From Acidovorax delafieldii (GTDB lineage Bacteria > Pseudomonadota > Gammaproteobacteria > Burkholderiales > Burkholderiaceae_C): DNA of 29,149 nucleotides. Shown here piece by piece: positions 14,694-22,942 of the stretch (its first letter is position 1; every line of letters begins with the position of its first letter). The stretch lies in assembly GCA_002377855.1 (NCBI GenBank), contig DFQQ01000018.1, forward strand, positions 1-29,149. Direction: 5' to 3'. The notes below the pieces were generated by a model that did no database searches, had not been told where the DNA came from, and was given only the letters and a program-made list of their open reading frames with translations. The translations under genes were made by a program, and so were the position numbers.

Positions 14694-15670
14694 GCGGCCA
14701 CCTGCGCTTTGTCGTTGGCGTGCAACCAGCAGGCGGCACGGGTGTTTCCTGCGTCCATCAGGTCGGGGCGTTCGATCATGCAGCGGTCAAAGGTTCGGGG
14801 GCAACGCGGGTTGTAGGCGCAGCCCGTGGGAATGGCGTTCAGGCGCGGCATGGCGCCATCAATCTGGTTGAGCCGCTCTCGGTCCATCGTCATGTCGGGG
14901 ATGGAGGCCATGAGGCCTGCGGTGTAGGGGTGTGATGGTTTGTTGATCACGTCGTGCACCGGGCCGATTTCAGCCACGCGCCCGGCATAGAGCACAGCCA
15001 CGCGATCGCAGGTTTCCGCAATCACGCCCATATCGTGGGTAATGAGCATGACGGCCGCACCGCGCGATTTGCAGATGTTTTTCAGCAGCGTGATGATCTG
15101 CGCCTGGATCGATACATCCAGCGCCGTGGTGGGTTCGTCGGCCACGATGAGCTTGGGCTCGGCCGCCAGGGCCAGGGCAATCACCACGCGCTGGCGCATG
15201 CCGCCCGAGAACTGGTGCGGGTAGTGGTCAATGCGCTCTTCGGCAGCGGGAATGCCGGTGTCCTTGAGCAGCTGGATGGCGCGCTGCCGGGCTTCTGCTG
15301 CATTCACAGGCAAGTGCGCCAGGATGGTCTCCGTGAGCTGCCGGCCCACGGTGTAGAGCGGATTGAGCGAGGTGAGCGGATCTTGAAAAATCGCGCCGAT
15401 GCGGCGGCCACGGATGTGGCGCATCTCATCGTTGCTGAGGTTGTCGATGCGCTGGCCTTCAAGCAGGATCTGGCCCGAGGCCACCCGGCCTGGAGGCTCC
15501 AGCAGACCAATGATGGCCGCGCCCGTGAGCGACTTGCCAGCGCCGGACTCCCCCACCACGCCCAGGATCTCGCCGGGCGCGATGGAAAAGGAAATGTCGT
15601 CCAGGGCGCGCAGGGTGCCGCGGCGGCCTGGAAATTCGACTACGAGGTTTTTGACTTCTAAGAGGGACAT
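14690..15670 (-). CDS. Peptide ABC transporter ATP-binding protein, DppD/OppD-like
   Basis: This 326-residue ATPase has Walker A GESGAGKS (40-47), signature FSGGMRQRVVIALALA, Walker B LIVADEPTTALD and the oligopeptide C-terminal extension with GCAYNPRCPRTFDRC. It pairs with the downstream DppF-like ATPase, whose start overlaps its stop. No clear Shine-Dalgarno sequence precedes the ATG at 15670; instead the short inverted repeat CACAG-TG-CTGTG (15681-15692) lies just upstream and could limit translation. A 193-base gap separates it from the DppC-like gene. Peptide specificity is not readable from the ATPase. Confidence 0.94.
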   Translation of the reverse strand: MSLLEVKNLVVEFPGRRGTLRALDDISFSIAPGEILGVVGESGAGKSLTGAAIIGLLEPPGRVASGQILLEGQRIDNLSNDEMRHIRGRRIGAIFQDPLTSLNPLYTVGRQLTETILAHLPVNAAEARQRAIQLLKDTGIPAAEERIDHYPHQFSGGMRQRVVIALALAAEPKLIVADEPTTALDVSIQAQIITLLKNICKSRGAAVMLITHDMGVIAETCDRVAVLYAGRVAEIGPVHDVINKPSHPYTAGLMASIPDMTMDRERLNQIDGAMPRLNAIPTGCAYNPRCPRTFDRCMIERPDLMDAGNTRAACWLHANDKAQVAA

Positions 15671-15795
15671 ATCAGTGATTCACAGTGCTGTGCGCTGCAC
15701 GCAGTAAACAGAAGGAGCACGGCCCAGGCCAGCGGCCACCGTGCCAGGGCCTGCGCCGGCCGCACCGCCCCGCAGCACGGCCAGCGCTCCCTTTG

Positions 15796-15848
15796 CGCAT
15801 TGCAAAGCGATGCGATCGAAGGGGAAAGCGCTGCGGCGGCTCAGGCGG
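15796..15848. repeat. Intergenic repeat, family D3, copy 2
   Basis: This G-rich segment aligns with 1334-1386, sharing CGCA, ATGCGA, GGGGAA and a GCGGCGGCTCAGG-type core. It lies about 15 bases after the DppC-like stop on the minus strand, as copy 1 lies after a Bug receptor stop. The rest of the gap (15671-15795) holds the short inverted repeat at 15681-15692 and nothing else I can name. Confidence 0.45.
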
Positions 15849-15863
15849 TTGTTCTCCATTTTT

Positions 15864-16775
15864 TCAACGCAGACGAGGGTTCAGTGCATCACGCAGCCAG
15901 TCGCCCAGCAGGTTCACAGAAAGAGCAATCAGGACCAGCATGACACCAGGGAACACGGTGATCCACCATTCGCCCGAGAACAGGTAATCGTTGCCAATGC
16001 GGATCAGCGTGCCAAGCGATGGCGAGGTGGGCGGCGCGCCCACGCCCAGGAAGGACAGCGTGGCTTCGGTAATGATGGCCGTGGCCACCTGGATGGTGGC
16101 CAGCACCATCACCGGGCCCAGCACGTTCGGCAGCACGTGCTTGCGCATGATGCGCAGCGAAGACACACCGGTGACGCGTGCAGCCTGCACGTATTCCTTG
16201 TTGCGCTCGACCAGGGTGGAGCCCCGCACGGTGCGCGCGTACTGCACCCAGCCGGTCAGCGAGATGGAGATGATGAGCACGCCAAACGCCAGGGATTCGT
16301 GCGCATTAGGGAACAGGGCCCGGCCCACGCCCGCAATCAAAAGTGCAACCAGAATGGCGGGAAAGGACAGCATCACGTCGCACAGGCGCATGAGCACCGC
16401 GTCGATCCACCCCCCCCGAAAGCCCGCCAGCAGGCCCAAGCCTACGCCCACCACCACGGACAACAGCACCGACGCCAAGCCGACCACCAAGGAGATGCGC
16501 GCGCCATAGATCAAAGCAGAAAGGATGTCGCGGCCTTGGTCATCCGTGCCCAGCAGGTATTTGCTACTGCCTTCGGCACTCCAGGCGGGCGGCAAGCGGG
16601 CATCACCCAGCTCCAGAGTGGCCAGATCAAAAGGGTTGTGCGGTGCCACCCAGCCGGCAAAGACTGAGCAGAACACGCACACCAGGGCGATGGCTGCCGC
16701 GACCATGGCCATGGGAGAGGTGCGAAAGCTGTGGCCGACGTCGCTGTCGAGCCAGCGGGCAAGTGTTTTTTTCAT
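15864..16775 (-). CDS. Peptide ABC transporter permease, DppC/OppC-like
   Basis: This 303-residue inner-membrane permease has an N-terminal membrane segment near 21-42, the DppC signature LLGTDDQGRDILSALIYG (74-91), several more membrane segments, and the cytoplasmic EAA loop (about 184-217), which contacts the ATPases. It should form the channel with the DppB-like permease. I chose the ATG at 16775 (MKKTLARW); an upstream GTG at 16805 would add ten residues, and neither has a convincing ribosome binding site. It lies between binding protein B and the ATPase genes, whereas its partner DppB is three genes upstream, split off by the amidohydrolase and binding protein B. Confidence 0.92.
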   Translation of the reverse strand: MKKTLARWLDSDVGHSFRTSPMAMVAAAIALVCVFCSVFAGWVAPHNPFDLATLELGDARLPPAWSAEGSSKYLLGTDDQGRDILSALIYGARISLVVGLASVLLSVVVGVGLGLLAGFRGGWIDAVLMRLCDVMLSFPAILVALLIAGVGRALFPNAHESLAFGVLIISISLTGWVQYARTVRGSTLVERNKEYVQAARVTGVSSLRIMRKHVLPNVLGPVMVLATIQVATAIITEATLSFLGVGAPPTSPSLGTLIRIGNDYLFSGEWWITVFPGVMLVLIALSVNLLGDWLRDALNPRLR

Positions 16776-16867
16776 CGTAAGAACCAGATACAGCCGCCAA
16801 CGCACCAGGCTTGTGGCCTTCGTGCGCTGCGGTCAACAGAAAAAGCGAAACAGGAAACAGCGCGGAA

Positions 16868-18445
16868 TCAGGGCAGGCTGATCCACTTGAAGTACATGAA
16901 GTTGTCGGCCAGCTGCACGACCTTGACCTTCTTGCTCACGCCCCAGGCCAGCGCCTGCTGGTGCAACGGGATGTGCCCGACATCGGCGGCATGCAAGTCA
17001 AACGCTTCCTTGATGTAGGCGTTGCGCTTGGCCTTGTCGGTCTCGGCCTGGACCTTCTTGGTCAGCTCGTCCACTGTGGGGTTGCAGTAGGCACCCAGGT
17101 TGAACTGGCCTGCACCCTTGTCGTCCACACATGCCACGATGGCGTTGAGAGCGTTGTGGGCGTCGTAGGTGGCGGGGGTCCAGCCCAGCATGTAGAAGCT
17201 GGTGTCGCGGCGCAGCACCTTGGGGAAATAAGTGCCCTTGGTTTCGGCCTGCAGGTTGATCTTGACGTTGATGCGCGAGAGGTTGGCAGCCACCGTCTGG
17301 CAAATACGGCTGTCGTTCACGTAGCGGTCGTTGGGGCAGTTCATCGACACTTCAAAGCCGTTGGGGTAGCCCGCCTCGGCCATCAGCTTCTTGGCGGCGT
17401 CCACGTCGTAGGGCAGGCGCTTCATCTCAGGCTGAAAGCCATTGATGCCGGGGCCCACCAGTTGGGCGGAAGGGTTGGAAGCCCCGCGCATCACGGTCTT
17501 CTTGATGCCCTCGATATCGATGGCCTGGTAGAAAGCCTGGCGTACGCGCTTGTCCTTGAAGGGGTTCTTGCCCTTGACGTTGGAGTACAGCAGCTCGTCG
17601 CGCTTTTGGTCCATGCCCAGGAAGATGGTGCGCAGCTCGGGCCCGGTGATGGCACGGGTGTTGGCGCCGGTATTGACGCGGTCGATGTCCTGTACAGGCA
17701 CAGGCTCCATCACGTCCACCTCCCCCGACAGCAAGGCCGCTACGCGGGTGGCGTCGTTGCCGATGGGGGTGAACACCACCTCGGTCACGTTGCCCTCGAT
17801 CTTGCCCCAATAGGAGCCGTTGCGCGTGAACACGGTGCGCACGTTGGGCTGGCGCTCGCGCACGCGAAAGGGGCCTGTGCCGTTGGCCTTGAACGATGCG
17901 GTGTTTTCAACGCCCTTGCGGCGGTCCACGGGCACGGTGGCCTGGTTGGTCTCGCACCATTTCTTGCTCATGATGTACACCAGTGAGAGCACATCCGGCA
18001 GGATCGGGAAAGGCGTCTTGGTTTCAATCTCGACGGTGTGGCTGTCGATCTTGCGCACTTCCTTGAAGTCGTTGGTGTAGCTCTTCATGTCTGAGCCTTC
18101 CACCTGGGTGCGGGCCAGACTGAACACCACGTCGTCGGCAGTGAACGGCGTGCCATCGTGGAACTGCACGCCCTTGCGCAATTCAAAACGCCACACCGTG
18201 GGAGAAGTCTGCTTCCAGCTGGTAGCCAGCATGGGAGCCAGGCTCAGGTCCTTGTTGCGGCCCACCAGGGGCTCGTATACGTTGCCCGTCACACTCAACT
18301 GCAGTGTCTCGTTGAGGGAGTGCGGGTCCATGGACAAGGCGTCGCCCTGATTGGCAATGCGCACGGTCTGTGCACTGGCGATGACGCCAGCTGCGGACAA
18401 GGCGACAAACAGTGCGGTCGCGGCCATTTTCCGTGGGATCTTCAT
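16868..18445 (-). CDS. Family 5 extracellular solute-binding protein B (peptide transporter)
   Basis: This 525-residue periplasmic receptor has a signal peptide likely cleaved after ASA near residue 25 and the family 5 signature around LATSWKQTSP, GVQFHDGTPFTADDVVFSL. Such proteins deliver di- or oligopeptides, or related ligands, to Dpp/Opp permeases. The ATG at 18445 has an excellent AGGAGA ribosome binding site; an upstream ATG (18496) would add 17 residues ahead of the signal. It is a divergent paralogue of the first binding protein in the same cluster, so the transporter may serve two ligand sets. It lies between the amidohydrolase and DppC-like genes. Confidence 0.92.
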   Translation of the reverse strand: MKIPRKMAATALFVALSAAGVIASAQTVRIANQGDALSMDPHSLNETLQLSVTGNVYEPLVGRNKDLSLAPMLATSWKQTSPTVWRFELRKGVQFHDGTPFTADDVVFSLARTQVEGSDMKSYTNDFKEVRKIDSHTVEIETKTPFPILPDVLSLVYIMSKKWCETNQATVPVDRRKGVENTASFKANGTGPFRVRERQPNVRTVFTRNGSYWGKIEGNVTEVVFTPIGNDATRVAALLSGEVDVMEPVPVQDIDRVNTGANTRAITGPELRTIFLGMDQKRDELLYSNVKGKNPFKDKRVRQAFYQAIDIEGIKKTVMRGASNPSAQLVGPGINGFQPEMKRLPYDVDAAKKLMAEAGYPNGFEVSMNCPNDRYVNDSRICQTVAANLSRINVKINLQAETKGTYFPKVLRRDTSFYMLGWTPATYDAHNALNAIVACVDDKGAGQFNLGAYCNPTVDELTKKVQAETDKAKRNAYIKEAFDLHAADVGHIPLHQQALAWGVSKKVKVVQLADNFMYFKWISLP

Positions 18446-18506
18446 GCGGTTCTCCTGGGAGGGGTAGGGAATTGCGGGGGTGCCCATCATCGTCAAACGG
18501 AATGCC

Positions 18507-19724
18507 TCAAGGCGCAGGCAGCGGCATGGCCTGTTCGATCAGGCTTGCATGCAGGGCCGAGCCCAGGGGCAGTATGTCGTCATTGAAGTCGTAACGGCTG
18601 TTGTGCAACGCACTGCCGCTCGCGCCAGTACCTTGCCCGATGCGCAGATAAGCACCGGGTTTGGTCTGCAGCATGAAAGAAAAATCTTCAGCACCCATGC
18701 TGGGCTCCAGGTCGCGCACCACATGGTCTGCCCCCACCAGCGACTCGGCCACATCACCGGCAAACAGGGCTTCGCTCTCGGTGTTGATCGTGGCGGGGTA
18801 AATGCGCTCGTAGTGCACTGTGGCGGTGGCGCCAAAACCCAGTGCGATGGCATTGCACAGGTCCTTGAGGCGGTTTTCCACCATCTCCTGCACCAACGGG
18901 TCGAAGGTGCGCACGGTGCCCACCAGCGTGGCCGAGCCGGGCAACACACTGAATGCGCCCAACTCGCCGGCCTTCACGGCACACAGGCTGATCACCGCGC
19001 TTTCAATCGGACGCACGTTGCGCGAAACAATGCTCTGCGCCGCCGTGATGATGTGGGCAGCCACCAGCACCACATCCACCGTCTGGTAGGCATGTGCGCC
19101 ATGGCCACCACGGCCTGTGATCTCGATGGTGATGCGGTCTGCAGCAGCCATCATCGGGCCAGGATTGATGCCAATCGTGCCGGGCTTCATGGCGGGCCAG
19201 TTGTGCATGGCGTAGATGGACTGGACTGGAAAGCGGTCAAACAGCCCGTCTTCCATCATCACGCGCGCACCCGCATAGCCTTCTTCGCCCGGCTGGAATA
19301 CGAGCACGGCCGTGCCGTCGAACTCGCGCGTTTGCGCCAGGTAGCGTGCGGCACCCACCAGCATGGCGGTGTGGCCATCATGTCCACAGCCATGCATGAG
19401 CCCGGGCTTGCAGGATTTCCAGGAAAAATCGTTGTGCTCTGCCAGCGGCAGCGCATCCATGTCGGCGCGCAGGCCCACCATGGCACCGCTGGCCACGCTG
19501 CGCCCGCGGATCACCGCCACGATTCCGGTGCGACCGATGCCCTCGTGGATCTCGTCCACACCACAGACCTTGAGCGCCTCGACCACCCGTTTCCCGGTGT
19601 ACACCTCTTCAAAGCCCAGTTCCGGGTGCGCGTGCAAATCGCGACGCAACGCAGTGAGCTCGGGATGAAACTGGGCGATGTGGGCAAATGCCCGTCCACC
19701 CGCTTTCAGGCGAGGGCCCTGCAT
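18507..19724 (-). CDS. M20 family amidohydrolase (hippurate hydrolase/aminoacylase type)
   Basis: This 405-residue metal-dependent hydrolase has GLRADMDALP (84-93), the metal-binding HGCGHDGHT (111-119), PGEEGYAGARVM (145-156), AMHNWP (172-177) and a C-terminal SMGAEDFSFMLQ. This is the M20D pattern of hippurate hydrolases, aminoacylases and carboxypeptidases, which split amide bonds of N-acyl amino acids or related compounds. There is no signal peptide, so it acts in the cytoplasm. The ATG at 19724 shares one base with the DppB-like stop (TGATG) and has a GGGGGG purine tract upstream; the longer reading from 19898 lies inside the permease gene. Placement inside the transporter cluster suggests it hydrolyses the imported ligand. 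Confidence 0.92.
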   Translation of the reverse strand: MQGPRLKAGGRAFAHIAQFHPELTALRRDLHAHPELGFEEVYTGKRVVEALKVCGVDEIHEGIGRTGIVAVIRGRSVASGAMVGLRADMDALPLAEHNDFSWKSCKPGLMHGCGHDGHTAMLVGAARYLAQTREFDGTAVLVFQPGEEGYAGARVMMEDGLFDRFPVQSIYAMHNWPAMKPGTIGINPGPMMAAADRITIEITGRGGHGAHAYQTVDVVLVAAHIITAAQSIVSRNVRPIESAVISLCAVKAGELGAFSVLPGSATLVGTVRTFDPLVQEMVENRLKDLCNAIALGFGATATVHYERIYPATINTESEALFAGDVAESLVGADHVVRDLEPSMGAEDFSFMLQTKPGAYLRIGQGTGASGSALHNSRYDFNDDILPLGSALHASLIEQAMPLPAP

Positions 19725-20704
19725 CAGTGCCCCCCGGCCTTGCCCACCCGAAGGCGCGGGTCGACCACGAAGTACAGCAGGTCCACCACCAAATTGATCA
19801 CCACGAAAATCAGGGCGATCAGGCACAGGTAGGCTGCCATCACGGGGATGTCTGCGAAGGTCACGGCCTGAATGAACAGCAAGCCCATTCCAGGCCACTG
19901 GAACACGGTCTCGGTGATGATGGCAAACGCGATCAGGCCACCCAACTGCAAGCCCGTAATGGTGAGCACCGGCACCAGCGTGTTCTTGAGGGCATGGCCG
20001 AAGTGGATGGCCCGGTTGGACAAGCCACGCGCGCGGGCAAACTTGATGTAGTCGGTGCGCAGCACCTCCAGCATTTCAGCGCGCACCAGCCGCATGATCA
20101 ATGTGAGCTGGAAGATCGCCAGGGTAATGGCCGGCAAGGTGATGTGGTGCCAGCCCTTGGCTGTCATCAACCCCGAACTCCACCAGCCCATCTGCACGAC
20201 CTGACCCCGCCCAAAGCTGGGGAACCAGCCCAAGGTCACGGAGAACACCAGGATCAGCAAGATGCCAATCAGGAAGGTCGGCAGGGAAACACCCAACAGC
20301 GAGATCGTCATGAACAGCTGGCTGGTGAAAGTGCCGCGCTTCAGCGCTGCATATACCCCCATCGGAACGCCCACCAGCAGCGCCAGCAAGGCTGCCACCA
20401 ATGCCAACTCCAGGGTGGCCGGGAATCGCTCGGCTATGAGGCGTGACACTTTTGCCCCTTGGCGCAGACTCAGGCCAAACTCGCCCTGGGATGCGTTTAC
20501 CAGGAAATGCCAGAACTGCACGATAAAGGGCTGGTCCAGCCCCAGTTGTGCGCGCAGTTCACGAATTTGCTCGGGGGTGGCATCCTGCCCCAGCAAGAAC
20601 ACCACGGGGTCGCCCACATACTGGAACAGCATGAATGCGATGAAAGCCACCGTGACCATGACAATCACGGCCTGGATGAGGCGGCGCAGAATAAAAGCAA
20701 GCAT
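19724..20704 (-). CDS. Peptide ABC transporter permease, DppB/OppB-like
   Basis: This 326-residue permease has an N-terminal membrane helix (about 9-29), the DppB periplasmic segment (GDPVVFLLGQDATPEQI, 31-47), further helices near 97-120, 130-157, 187-205, 245-265 and 290-313, the EAA loop (207-246) and the typical C-terminal DPRLRVG. It pairs with the DppC-like permease. Its stop overlaps the amidohydrolase start by one base, so the two are probably translated together. No good Shine-Dalgarno sequence precedes the ATG, and a stem-loop lies 29-57 bases upstream, which may reduce expression relative to the binding protein. Confidence 0.93.
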   Translation of the reverse strand: MLAFILRRLIQAVIVMVTVAFIAFMLFQYVGDPVVFLLGQDATPEQIRELRAQLGLDQPFIVQFWHFLVNASQGEFGLSLRQGAKVSRLIAERFPATLELALVAALLALLVGVPMGVYAALKRGTFTSQLFMTISLLGVSLPTFLIGILLILVFSVTLGWFPSFGRGQVVQMGWWSSGLMTAKGWHHITLPAITLAIFQLTLIMRLVRAEMLEVLRTDYIKFARARGLSNRAIHFGHALKNTLVPVLTITGLQLGGLIAFAIITETVFQWPGMGLLFIQAVTFADIPVMAAYLCLIALIFVVINLVVDLLYFVVDPRLRVGKAGGH

Positions 20705-20732
20705 CGGAGGGTCGAGTTTGTTTTCGAAAGCG

Positions 20733-20761
20733 TGTCATCGCCGCTTTTGGCAGCGGTGACA
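20733..20761. other. Stem-loop upstream of the DppB-like gene
   Basis: TGTCATCGCCGC (20733-20744) and GCAGCGGTGACA (20750-20761) form a 12-base stem with two imperfect positions and a five-base loop. It lies in the 271-base gap between binding protein A and the DppB-like gene. Such intercistronic hairpins often protect the upstream binding-protein mRNA. Confidence 0.45.
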
Positions 20762-20921
20762 CCGTTTGAGTCCACCCAGTTCAGTGCAGACTTGCAGCCC
20801 TGGGTAGTAAAAGCAGCTATTGTCGCGCCTGTGTCATACCCAACAAGCCTGTTGGGCAACATGGCAGCCTGTGCCTGCAACGACAGGGCTGCATTTTGCG
20901 ACTTCCGGATGGTCGGCAATG

Positions 20922-20950
20922 GAAAGCCGGGCTATCGCGCCCGGCCTTTC
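20922..20950 (-). terminator. Terminator-like stem-loop after binding protein A
   Basis: GAAAGCCGGGC (20922-20932) pairs with GCCCGGCCTTTC (20939-20950) with one bulged base, 25 bases after the binding protein A stop. On the minus strand only TTT follows, so termination is probably partial. This would leave more binding-protein message than permease message, a usual need in ABC systems. Apart from this and the stem-loop at 20733, the gap shows nothing recognisable. Confidence 0.5.
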
Positions 20951-20975
20951 AAGTGCAGGGTTTCGCAGCAATACC

Positions 20976-22550
20976 TCAGTTCACTTTCACGGCTCGCATG
21001 TCCACGCGGTTGTCCGCGCGGTGGATCATTTCCACATTCTTCTTCATGGCCCAGGGGATGACCTGATCGTGCAAAGGAATGTGCGACACCGTGTCGTTGG
21101 AGAGCTGCAGCGCCTCGGTCAGCATGCGCGAGCGTACGGGCGCGTCGGTTTCGACCTTGATGCGGTCCACCAAATAATCCATGCGCTGGTTGCTGTAGCG
21201 GCCCACGTTGTAGTTGCCGTCGCCGCCCGTACCGACGGTGCGCACCAAGGACTGCAGGCTGTACAGCGCGTCGAAGGTAGGAACACCCCAGCCCAGCATG
21301 TAGATGCTGGCTTCGTTGCGCTGAATCATGGGGAAATAGTTCACCAAGGGAAGCGTACGCAGCTTGGCCTTCACACCAATGCGCGACCACATGGCGGTCA
21401 CGGCTTGGCAAATGGCTTCGTCATTGATGTAGCGGTTGTTGGGGCACGCGAAGTCGACTTCAAAGCCGTCGGGGTAGCCCGCTTCGGCCAGCAACTTCTT
21501 GGCAGTATCCACACTGTAGGGCATGCGCTTGCCCACCGCTTCAGTCCAGCCGGCCACTTGTGGAGCGACAAGCGTGCCGGTAGGCTTGCCAAGGCCACGC
21601 ATGATGTTGCGCGAGATGGTGTCCGCATCGATCGCCTGGTACAGGGCTTTGCGCACACGCAAGTCCTTCAAAGGATTTTTGCCCTTGATGTTGGAGCCTG
21701 GCAGCTCATCACGGAACTGGTCCATGCCTAAGAAAATCGTGCGGTTTTCCAGACCGTCCACCACCTTCAGATCCGGGTTCGCGCGCAGGCGAGCCAAGTC
21801 CTGGGGAGTGGGATCAATCACGAAGTCCACCTCACCCGACAGCAGCGCTGCGATGCGGGTGGCTGCCGACTTGATGGGGGTGTAGACGATCTCTGTCACG
21901 TTGCCGTCCATCTTTCCCCACCAGTTGGGGTTGCGCTTGAAAACCATGCGCACATCCGGCTGCCACGACTCGAGGGTGTAAGGACCTGTACCCATCGCAT
22001 TGCGGTGGGCATACGTTTCGTCGGTGCCCTTCATGTCCTTGGGCTCAACGGATTTGTTCTTTTCAGCCCAGGCTTTGCTCATGATGCGCAGCTCTGTCAG
22101 CTGGCGCAACAGCACAGGATTGGGTGACATCAAAATGATGTCGATATTCTTGGCATCCACCTTCACTACTTTGGAAATGCCTTGCGTGAACGGTGTGAAA
22201 TTGGACGTCTTGGCCATCGCACGGTTGAGCGAATACACCACGTCGTCCGCTGTCATCACTGACCCGTCATGGAATTTCACCCCTTCGCGCACAGTGAAGC
22301 GCATCTGCGTGGGGCTGATTTCACGCCATGCCGTGGCAAGCACAGGCTCTACTTGAAAGGTACGGCTGTTGTAGTAAACCAAGCTCTCGTACACGTTCGC
22401 ATGCAAACCGCTCTGCAGGGCATTGTTTTGCGAGTGGATGTCCCACGTGGAAATTTCCCCCTGGCTGGTCCATTTGAAGGGCTTGGCATGCAAGATAGGG
22501 GTGAAACATAGCGCAACGGCGGCAGCCAACAGAACCTGTTTGGTTTTCAT
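20976..22550 (-). CDS. Family 5 extracellular solute-binding protein A (peptide transporter)
   Basis: This 524-residue periplasmic receptor has a signal peptide likely cleaved after LHA near residue 22 and family 5 signatures (VYESLVYYN, VLATAWREISP, GVKFHDGSVMTADDVVYSL). It resembles binding protein B along its whole length but is clearly diverged. The ATG at 22550 (MKTKQVLLAAAVALCF) begins a proper signal peptide with AAGAGA upstream; a longer reading from 22667 adds 39 residues without signal character. It is the first gene of the transporter cluster and lies just after the candidate promoter and palindrome at 22573, so cluster control probably acts here. Confidence 0.92.
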   Translation of the reverse strand: MKTKQVLLAAAVALCFTPILHAKPFKWTSQGEISTWDIHSQNNALQSGLHANVYESLVYYNSRTFQVEPVLATAWREISPTQMRFTVREGVKFHDGSVMTADDVVYSLNRAMAKTSNFTPFTQGISKVVKVDAKNIDIILMSPNPVLLRQLTELRIMSKAWAEKNKSVEPKDMKGTDETYAHRNAMGTGPYTLESWQPDVRMVFKRNPNWWGKMDGNVTEIVYTPIKSAATRIAALLSGEVDFVIDPTPQDLARLRANPDLKVVDGLENRTIFLGMDQFRDELPGSNIKGKNPLKDLRVRKALYQAIDADTISRNIMRGLGKPTGTLVAPQVAGWTEAVGKRMPYSVDTAKKLLAEAGYPDGFEVDFACPNNRYINDEAICQAVTAMWSRIGVKAKLRTLPLVNYFPMIQRNEASIYMLGWGVPTFDALYSLQSLVRTVGTGGDGNYNVGRYSNQRMDYLVDRIKVETDAPVRSRMLTEALQLSNDTVSHIPLHDQVIPWAMKKNVEMIHRADNRVDMRAVKVN

Positions 22551-22572
22551 GGAGCAATCTCTTTTAAAAATT

Positions 22573-22588
22573 TTTACTATGCAGTAAA
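22573..22588. promoter_or_regulatory. Palindrome TTTACT-ATGC-AGTAAA before the transporter cluster
   Basis: A perfect six-base inverted repeat with a four-base spacer lies 23-38 bases upstream of the binding protein A ATG, over the probable -10 region. A related half-site GGTAAA follows at 22594-22599. It could be a repressor operator; no regulator gene is adjacent. Confidence 0.4.
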
Positions 22589-22786
22589 GATACGGTAAAT
22601 CCAAGGGGGTATCCTTGAATTCCCGCATGCCGCGGGGCCGTTTGTTGACCCCATCGGACGTCGCCAACTTGCAGCACTACCTTCGCAAATTTGGTGCCAG
22701 GTGGTGCTGCGGCCCATGCACCAAAGTGCATTCATCCATTTGAGCAAGCTGCGCTTCTCACTCCTCAGCGCAATTCACAAGGCGCT

Positions 22787-22844
22787 AAAAAAAACACTGG
22801 GTGCCTGCAACTACTTTGGAAGTAGCAGCAAAACATCCAGTGTT
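22787..22844 (-). terminator. Intrinsic terminator of porin 1
   Basis: AACACTGG (22793-22800) pairs with CCAGTGTT (22837-22844), enclosing a second hairpin CTACTT-TGG-AAGTAG (22811-22825). On the minus strand the outer stem runs directly into eight T residues (22794-22787). It lies about 100 bases after the porin stop. The long two-part stem is unusual for a terminator but the T-run is clear. Confidence 0.75.
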
Positions 22845-22942
22845 GCACTCAATGCGGCCTGCAAAACCCCACCATTCAAGCCGGATTGATTGATCGCCCC
22901 ACCCTGTCTCCGTTGTCTCGGAGGGGAAAGGGCGCATCCACA

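Larger units (their letters stand above)
22551..22942. other. Intergenic region between binding protein A and porin 1
   Basis: This 392-base gap is A/T-richer near 22560-22600, where the transporter promoter should lie, and holds the porin terminator at 22787-22844. A candidate promoter on the minus strand is TTGGAT, 17 bases, CATAGT, which is a weak match. I see no convincing gene in 22620-22786 or 22845-22942. Confidence 0.4.

Noticed and set aside
22551..22667. N-terminal extension of binding protein A
   Set aside because: The added 39 residues precede a complete signal peptide and run through the A/T-rich promoter region.
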